Translations under genes and position numbers: made by a program
The notes under the pieces: generated by a model
Databases searched by the model: none
Seen by the model: the letters and a program-made list of their open reading frames with translations, nothing else
Told to the model about the DNA's origin: nothing
Assembly (NCBI GenBank): GCA_027924585.1
Contig: BSBM01000486.1
Span: 47,446,001-47,510,000, forward strand
From: Larix kaempferi
Taxonomy: Eukaryota > Streptophyta > Pinopsida > Pinales > Pinaceae
Length of the DNA stretch: 64,000 nt
Direction of reading: 5' to 3'
Shown here: in pieces, positions 57,725-64,000 of the stretch
Layout of the letters: every line of letters starts with the position of its first letter
Position numbering within the stretch: the first letter of the stretch is position 1

Positions 57725-60700
57725 GTTTTGGTAGATGGAGGAGCCACCCATAACTTCATTGATGCAGAGATGGTGGAGAAAATAAAGATACCTATTGAAC
57801 CATTTTATGGCTTCACAATTGTCATTCCCGGTCACAACACAATGCAATGCAAAACATGGGTTCCAAAGCTCCAAGTCACCGTAGGTAACTATACTTTTCT
57901 TGAAAGTTTTTATGTGGTTGATGTTGTTGATACTAATATAGTTTTGGGAGTGCAATGGTTGTATTCAATAGGAGAGCATACAGTAAATTATCAAATTCCC
58001 GAAATGAAATTCCAAGATTCAAAAGGAGTACAAAGAGTTGTGAGAGGGCAACACACTTATCCAAATCAAGTAGTGACTTGCAATAGTATGAGATCTATAT
58101 TGAGGCATGGGGATATAGAATGGGCTGCTAAATGTCATATTACATCTCCCAAGCCAACTATAAAGATTTTTGAACACTCAAAGGAGATAGAGAGACTTTT
58201 GCAAAAGTATGAAAAGGTTTTTAGAGACCTTCCACATGGTAGACCACCGGATAGGGGGGTTGAGCATGGTATTATTTTGGAGGAGGGTACTTCACCCATT
58301 CAGATACCACCTTATAGACATCCTAAAAATTTTAGATATGAGATTGAAAAATCCATCCAAGAAATCCTAGAGTTGGGACTCATTAGACCAAGCTCTAGCC
58401 CTTATGCTTCTTTAGTAGTGCTAGTGAAGAAAAAAGATGGAACATTGAGAATGTGCATAGATTTTAGAGCCTTGAACAAAAAGACTATCAAGAATAGGTA
58501 TCCTATTCCTAGGATTGATGAGCTCATGGATGAGCTACATGGGGCCAAATACTTCTAAAAATATGACCTTAGATCAGGGTATCACCAAATTCGAATGAAA
58601 GATGAAGTGGTGCAAAAGACCGCTTTTCGATGTCATTTTGGCCACTTTGAATTTCTTGTCATGCCTTTTGGGTTAACTAATGCTCCAGCCACATTTCAAG
58701 CATGTATGAATAGGATATTTTGAAAGCAACTAAGAAGGTTTGTTTTGGTTTTCTTTGATGACATTCTCATTTACAGTAAAACATGGGAAGAGCATTTGCA
58801 GCATTTAGAGATTGTGTTGAAAATTTTGCAAGAAGAGTCCTTATTTGCTAAGTTATCAAAATGTGAATTTGGGATGAAAGAACTACCGTATCTTGGGCAC
58901 ATTATTGGGCAAGAAGGAGTGAAGGTACACATGGAAAAAATCAGGGCTATCTTGGAATGGCCATCACCAAAAAATATTACCGAATTGAGAGGCTTTATTG
59001 GCATATGCACCTACTACAGAAAATTTGTGAAAGGGTTCTCCAAATTGACTTCTCCACTCACTAATTTGACTAAGAAGGATGCTTTCAAGTGGGTTGAAGA
59101 GGCTGAAAAGGCCTTCCAAAAAATGAAAGAGGTATTGAGTAGTTGTCCCATACTTGCACTTCCTGATTTTACTAAACCTTTTGTTGTGGAATGTGATGCT
59201 TCAGGTGGAGGAATAGGGGCTATCCTAAAGCAAGGCGAACACCCCATAGCCTTTGAGAGAAAAAATTTGCAGCCTCATGAAAAACTTTACTCCATCTATG
59301 ATAAAGAAATGCTGACCATTATGCATGCATTGGCCAAATTTAGACAATACTTGGTGGGAAGCAAGTTTGTGGTGAAAACTGACCACAATAGTCTAAGACA
59401 CTTTCTCACCCAAAAAGATCTAAATGAAAGGAAACAAAAGTGGGTAAGAAAGATTCAAGCTTATGATTTTGATATTGAATATGTCAAAGAAAATAATAAT
59501 ATAGTAGCAGATGATTTTTCAAGAAGACCTTCTTTTTCTCTCATGGACATTGCCAAGGATTGGAAAAACATGCTACTAGTTGAATATGCTAAAGACAAAT
59601 TTGCTTGTGATGTGTTGGATGGAATCAAAGGGGATGATAACTGCAGGATTTTGAATGGGATGATATATTATAAGGGAAGAATTAATTTAGTTCATAACTC
59701 CAAGCTCAAGTACCAAATTTTGCAAGAAGCACATGATTCCCCACTAGCGAGCCATCCGGGGATCTTCAAAACTTATAAACAGTTGAGGTAAAGATTTTTT
59801 TGGAAGGGGCTGAAGGAAGATGTTCAGAAGTATGTGAATGAATGTAAAGTATGTCAACAAAAAAAATCAGAACTTACATGTCCATCTGGCCTATTACAAC
59901 CCTTGCCCATTCCGGAGCAAAAATGGGACAGTATCTCCATGGATTTCATCACCGGGTTGCCTAAATCTTTGGGTAAGGATTGCATCTATGTGGTAGTTGA
60001 TAGGTTGACAAAATTTGCTCATTTCTTTGCTGTTACATCATCTTTTAGTGCTGCTCAAGTGGCTAATATTTTTTTCAAAGAAATCTTCAGATTGCATGGG
60101 CTCCCCAAGAGCATTGTCAGTGATAGAGATAGTAGATTCATGGGTGCTTTTTGGCAAGAAATTTTTAGATTGGTAGGCACTCAATTGACTCTAAGTACCA
60201 GCTATCATCCACAAACTAATGGACAAACAGAGAGGGTAAATCAATGGTTGGAAGGATACCTAAGAAACTATGTGGGAGAGCAGCAAAAAGCATGGAAAAA
60301 ATGGCTACACTTGGGTGAGTTTTGCTACAACACCACTTATCATATGTCAATAGGAATGTCTCCTTTCAAAGCATTATATGGTTATGATGCACTTACATTT
60401 GCTGAAATTATATTTGGTGATAGTAGAGCCCCAAAGGCTAAAGATTGGGTGGAAGAGAGCCAAGAAATTTTAAAGCTCTTGAAAGACAATTTGCAGGTTG
60501 CTCAAAATTAGCAAAAACAATATGCTGATAGACATAGAGAAGACAAAACCTTTTAAGTCAATGATTTAGTATATTTAAGATTGCAGCCATATAAACAAAC
60601 ATCTCTCAAAATGAATGGAGTAGAAAAATTAAAACCAAGGTACTATGGGCCATACAAGGTAGTGCGGAAGGTTGGAGAAGTAGCATATGAACTAGAACTT

Positions 60701-60856
60701 CTGAAAGGGAGTAAAATCCACAATGTATTTCATGTTTCCTGTCTTAAGAAATCCCCTGGTCAGAAAATCATCACTTCAGAAATACTTCCTCCTTTGGATG
60801 AAGAAGGTCAGCTCACACTTGTTCCGGAAAAGATTTTGAAGACATAGGAAAGAAGG

Positions 60857-60976
60857 TTGAGGAGTAGAATTATCAAAGAATATTTAGTGCAATGGAAGAA
60901 CTTACTAAATGAAGATGCCACATGGGAAGAGGAGAAGATTTTGCAGCATCCAAATTTGAAATTGCTTGAGGACAAG
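60857..60976 (+). other. Chromodomain at the end of element C pol
   Basis: RIIKEYLVQWKNLLNEDATW, then EEEKILQHPNLKLLED, fits a chromodomain: a beta strand with YLVQWK, the ATWE motif and a C-terminal helix. It defines the chromovirus clade, where it is thought to guide integration through histone marks. A TAG at 60845-60847 lies just before it, so it is separated from integrase in this copy. Confidence 0.85.
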
Positions 60977-60982
60977 CAATGT

Positions 60983-60997
60983 TGGGTGGGGAGGACT
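60983..60997 (+). promoter_or_regulatory. Polypurine tract of element C
   Basis: TGGGTGGGGAGGACT directly before position 60998. In chromoviruses this tract primes plus-strand synthesis and borders the 3' LTR. Confidence 0.75.
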
Positions 60998-63900
60998 TGT
61001 TATCACATATATAGTAGTCGGGCTACCATACATTATTTTTATGATGCCAGTACACTATTCAGCCAGTTCCCCTACATTTGAGATGCTGAGATGAGCATCT
61101 ATACTGGATCACTATCAGATTGTGGACAGCAGTATGTATTCCCCATGCCATGACTGAGTCTCAGGACACTCAGAGAGATGACTGATGTAGACATTATACC
61201 ATTGGTACAGAGCAGTCAGTAGTGCCCAGAGTTACAACAGCAGTTTCAGACGACAGATGATGGTACAAGTTGATGAGCCGTCAGGTATATGACTCAGCAG
61301 GTATATCATTGTGTCATGGTTATATTGCTTTTATATTTATTCTTATAGCGTGTCTTAGCAATTAGTTTCATGATCTGGCGATCATATAGATATGTGGACC
61401 TAGTTGATCTTATTATATATATTATATTGTCCCTACTCAGACTTAGAAGTTCACTATTCATACTCATTGGTTTTACCCTCCTTAGGGAGAATAGAGGTGA
61501 TCATTCAACCATACCTTGGCTTGCTAGTGTCGGCTCCATTATTCATTGTCTTCATCCATCCATTGCCTACCTTTTAGTTTATCACCCTGACTTACTACTT
61601 GACTAGTGACATGGAGGATCTTCTCCCCACTGTAGCCTCTGTATTGGATGAGCTTCCCTGTTTATTGTGTCTCGGCTCTGAGTTGGTGACAAAAATTGCC
61701 TATGGTGAGTTGGAGTTCCTTGTGAATTCCCCCTAGTCACTAAAGTTGTGTTGGCTAAACCTAAAACTTTTAGTGCTGCCATGAATACAAAATATGGAAA
61801 AATGAAATGCTATATCTTGTATGAAAAGCCCATTCATGCAATGTGTTTCTAAACACACATGAATGAAAGGCATGCCAAATGAAAATGGCTATGAAAATAA
61901 AATGTTATATCTTTTGGAAAATAAATACCTAGGTAAGCAAGTTGTCCATGACACACCTAGAAGTGCTCAAGTAAACAAGTGCCTTAAAAAACACACCTGC
62001 AGTAGAAATCTCAAAATAAATGTAAATCTGTGCACTGTGTTTATAAACACACATAGATCAAGGCTATGGAAACTTCAGGCCCAAAAAGAAATGGAACTTA
62101 AATGCTATATCTAAACAATTGCTAGCCTTATTTGTATTATGGATTGTGCGCATCTGTGAAGGTGAATAAACCCTCTTTGAACAACTCATCCATTTGTGAG
62201 ACACCGCCATTCCCTGTGTTATTGCTCATTCAGTATATACTATGGTGTGTATTGCCTTTCCCTTGCCAAAGTGTCACAAAGTTAAGTCAGTCAAGTCATC
62301 CCTTAGCCTAGCCAGTTATTTTAGCCTTCACCCTTCACTAGCAAATTGATCACAGCTATGAAGTGAGTATGATCTTGAAAGTCTAGTCTGAGTAATAATA
62401 ATAATTAATGACATTATATATTTGGATTTAGATCGCCAGTAATGATTACTTTGTGCTATAATTTTTATTTGAATAAGTTGTAAAGCATGCATTAACCTTG
62501 GACACTTTGCAGCAGCTTATGATGATGGTCTGAGTTATATTGGGTCATGTTGACTTGGTTAGGCCTAGTTTGACCATGGTCAACCAGAGGACATGAGATG
62601 GTTGGAACTTATGATGACATGGATAGATGATATATGGTCTATGTATACATACATGATGATTCTATGCAGCAGCTACAGGGTTATGATGATGATTCTTGGT
62701 TTAGAGCAGTATTTGATCATTTACAGATTATTATTATTGGCCCTGTTCCGGTATATTGGATATATATTTTGATCATGCAGAGACTCATATGGTGTATGAG
62801 TACACATCTTGGATGGATTTGGACCTTCTGAATCCAATGAGACAGTTTGTTTTCAGTTCCGGGCACTTACAGTGATGATTGAGCCTCAGTAGGCTATCCC
62901 AGTGCAGTTTTGGTCTGTCGGAGGCCCTGTCGGAGCAGATGTGATTTTTATCCGGTTGACCTAGGGCGCTGATGATGGAGGGGGTGTTCCAGCCACTTGT
63001 TTTCACCATATTACCCCCCTCCCGGACACACTAGTGCCCTCACCTTGACAGCGCAGGCACTCCAGGAGGCAGTTTGGGGCAGTTTCACGTTTCCCGAGGC
63101 ATTTCAGGATTGGTAGAAATGGCTATTGAGGAAATCGATTTGGGCTACTGAGGAAATGTTATGGCATGGGATGATCATTTATGATAGATCAGGGTACTCC
63201 ACACCTTCTCCAGTAGTTTTAGCTTCATCGGGGCCCGCACCCATCACTTATGGCACTTTCTGAGGATTTCTGAGGTCTTTTTGAGGCCTACGATTTGACT
63301 ATGGTGGCACGATTTGGTACATGGGTGATTATTTTATGATTATTGTGCTATGGGGATTGACCAAGGAGGGATAAAATTACCCCTTGGACACACCATAAGC
63401 ATCTTATTATATTTTGTCATCATGATTTGGTTGGATTCCCCTCTTCTAGGGCGATTTTGTCCACTCACATAATATTTTATTAGTGATCCATGTATTTTAT
63501 TGTTGAGATCATCTCAACCATGGATTAGACATTTTTATCTTTTAATCTTATCCACTCATTCAAAAAGTGGTTAGGGTTTTGATGCCTCTCCTTCCTATTT
63601 AAAGGAGAGAGCTTCTCATTGTAAGGGGTCTTTGGCTCTTGGATTATTGGTATAGAAAAACTTTCTTATGGAAATTCTTGTGGTCTCCTTTGCATCTGGT
63701 GTTCTTAGATGGTGATTGGAAAGTCTATTGCAACCTAGCATTTGGAATTTGTGGTAAGATCTATCTTTTTTGGAAATCATTGTTTGTCTACAGGAGGGCG
63801 ACTTCAACAAGGGCGATTTTGCAAGGCTTCTTGAAATCGACTTTCTTGGCATTCGCTTGTATCAGGGGGTTATCATTAGCTTCATTGTGATCTATGCTAT

Positions 63901-64000
63901 CTTTCTGTTACTTCTCTTGTGGCATTAGTCTTATCTCTTGATTACATCAAATCTGATATTGTTGACGTTTGTTGTGCAGGAGAGAGGGCGCATTGGCTTC
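60998..64000 (+). mobile_element. Family-A LTR, partial (runs off window)
   Basis: Starts TGTTATCACATATATAG and follows the element B LTR (24642 onward) through the visible 3 kb, including the block absent from A2 and the TATTTAAA box at 63596. A local difference lies at about 61715-62150, where the family palindrome region is replaced by unrelated-looking sequence with two AAACACACAT copies (61852 and 62045). Whether it is a 5' LTR of a full element or a solo LTR cannot be told. No gene seen. Confidence 0.88.
63596..63603 (+). promoter_or_regulatory. TATA box of right-edge LTR
   Basis: TATTTAAA followed by GGAGAGAGCTTCTCATTG, the same arrangement as at 27145. Confidence 0.55.

Larger units (their letters stand above)
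54457..60997 (+). mobile_element. Chromovirus-type Ty3/gypsy element C, 3' LTR not visible
   Basis: 5' LTR 54457-56197, PBS 56200-56211, gag-pol 56228-60997 with terminal chromodomain, and polypurine tract ending at 60997. It is inserted in O integrase after GAAAC (54452-54456). At 60998, where its 3' LTR should begin with TGTAATG, a family-A LTR begins instead. The 3' LTR may lie beyond the window. Confidence 0.9.
57725..60997 (+). pseudogene. pol: Element C pol: protease, RT, RNase H, integrase, chromodomain
   Basis: Same frame as gag throughout, with stops at 58556 (TAA), 58721 (TGA), 59789 (TAA), 60509 (TAG), 60554 (TAA) and 60845 (TAG). Protease motif [11 protein letters not shown] is at about 57733-57765. 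RT follows from about 58300 ([22 protein letters not shown] near 58750). The RNase H keeps all key motifs: ECDASGGGIGA, YDKEMLTIMHAL, KTDHNSLRHF. Integrase: zinc region HPGI...CKVCQQ, core D,D-E at MDFITGLP, SDRDSRF and GQTERVNQW, then a GPY region (YYGPYKVVRKVGEVAYELE). The order is the standard Ty3/gypsy order, unlike A2. Eight stops over gag-pol but no frameshift suggest point decay rather than indels. Confidence 0.92.

Noticed and set aside
54457-64000. C and the LTR at 60998 as one element with its own two LTRs
   Set aside because: The LTR at 54457 (TGTAATGTCC) and that at 60998 (TGTTATCACA) are unrelated in sequence.

Overview
This window is intergenic DNA from a plant nuclear genome, made almost entirely of nested Ty3/gypsy LTR retrotransposons. 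I see no host protein-coding gene, tRNA or rRNA. The evidence for a plant is the element content: Tat/Athila-like elements primed by tRNA-Asp, a chromovirus with an integrase-linked chromodomain primed by initiator tRNA-Met, very long LTRs (1.7 to 4.5 kb), and stop codons that mostly look like C-to-T decay of CAG and CGA. Several old insertions survive nested in one another, as in a large, slowly purged genome such as a gymnosperm. That assignment is an inference, not proof.

Layout, left to right. (1) 1-22264: a head-to-tail array with a 7077-bp period, all on the minus strand. It runs partial LTR, internal, LTR, internal, LTR, internal, LTR (LTR 4439 bp, internal 2638 bp). Each internal region carries only a 581-aa Gag-like ORF and a leader with two tRNA-Asp primer binding sites. 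(2) 22265-29111: the right part of a plus-strand element ('B') of the same LTR family, into whose pol gene the array appears to have inserted. It keeps the RNase H-like and integrase regions and a complete 3' LTR (24642-29111). (3) 29112-34196: an older, decayed element ('O'), with a leader or LTR-like region and a broken gag. (4) 34197-50610: a full-length element ('A2') of the same family as B and the array, inserted in O. It has two about 3.4-kb LTRs, no recognisable gag, and one pol frame crossed by two TAG codons. Its 3' LTR is split by a 3950-bp non-coding insertion ('N', 46357-50306) with a perfect 5-bp duplication. (5) 50616-54456: the pol half of O, heavily decayed. (6) 54457-60997: a chromovirus ('C') inserted in O's integrase, with its 5' LTR, PBS, gag-pol in one frame with eight stops, and chromodomain. 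(7) 60998-64000: the start of another family-A LTR, sitting exactly at the polypurine tract/LTR border of C and running off the window.

The most interesting system is the family shared by the array, B, A2 and the right-edge LTR. LTR ends, the tRNA-Asp leader and about 600 bp of 3' untranslated region are shared, but coding content is divided: the array units encode only a Gag-like protein, while A2 encodes protease, an extra RNase H placed before reverse transcriptase, RT, a degenerate native RNase H and integrase, without a capsid-type gag. This looks like a two-component retrotransposon in which gag-only and pol-only members could complement each other. Further points are the tandem LTR-internal multimer, the duplicated PBS, a TAG stop shared by B and A2 between the integrase core and its C-terminal domain, and loss of the usual LTR promoter in A2.
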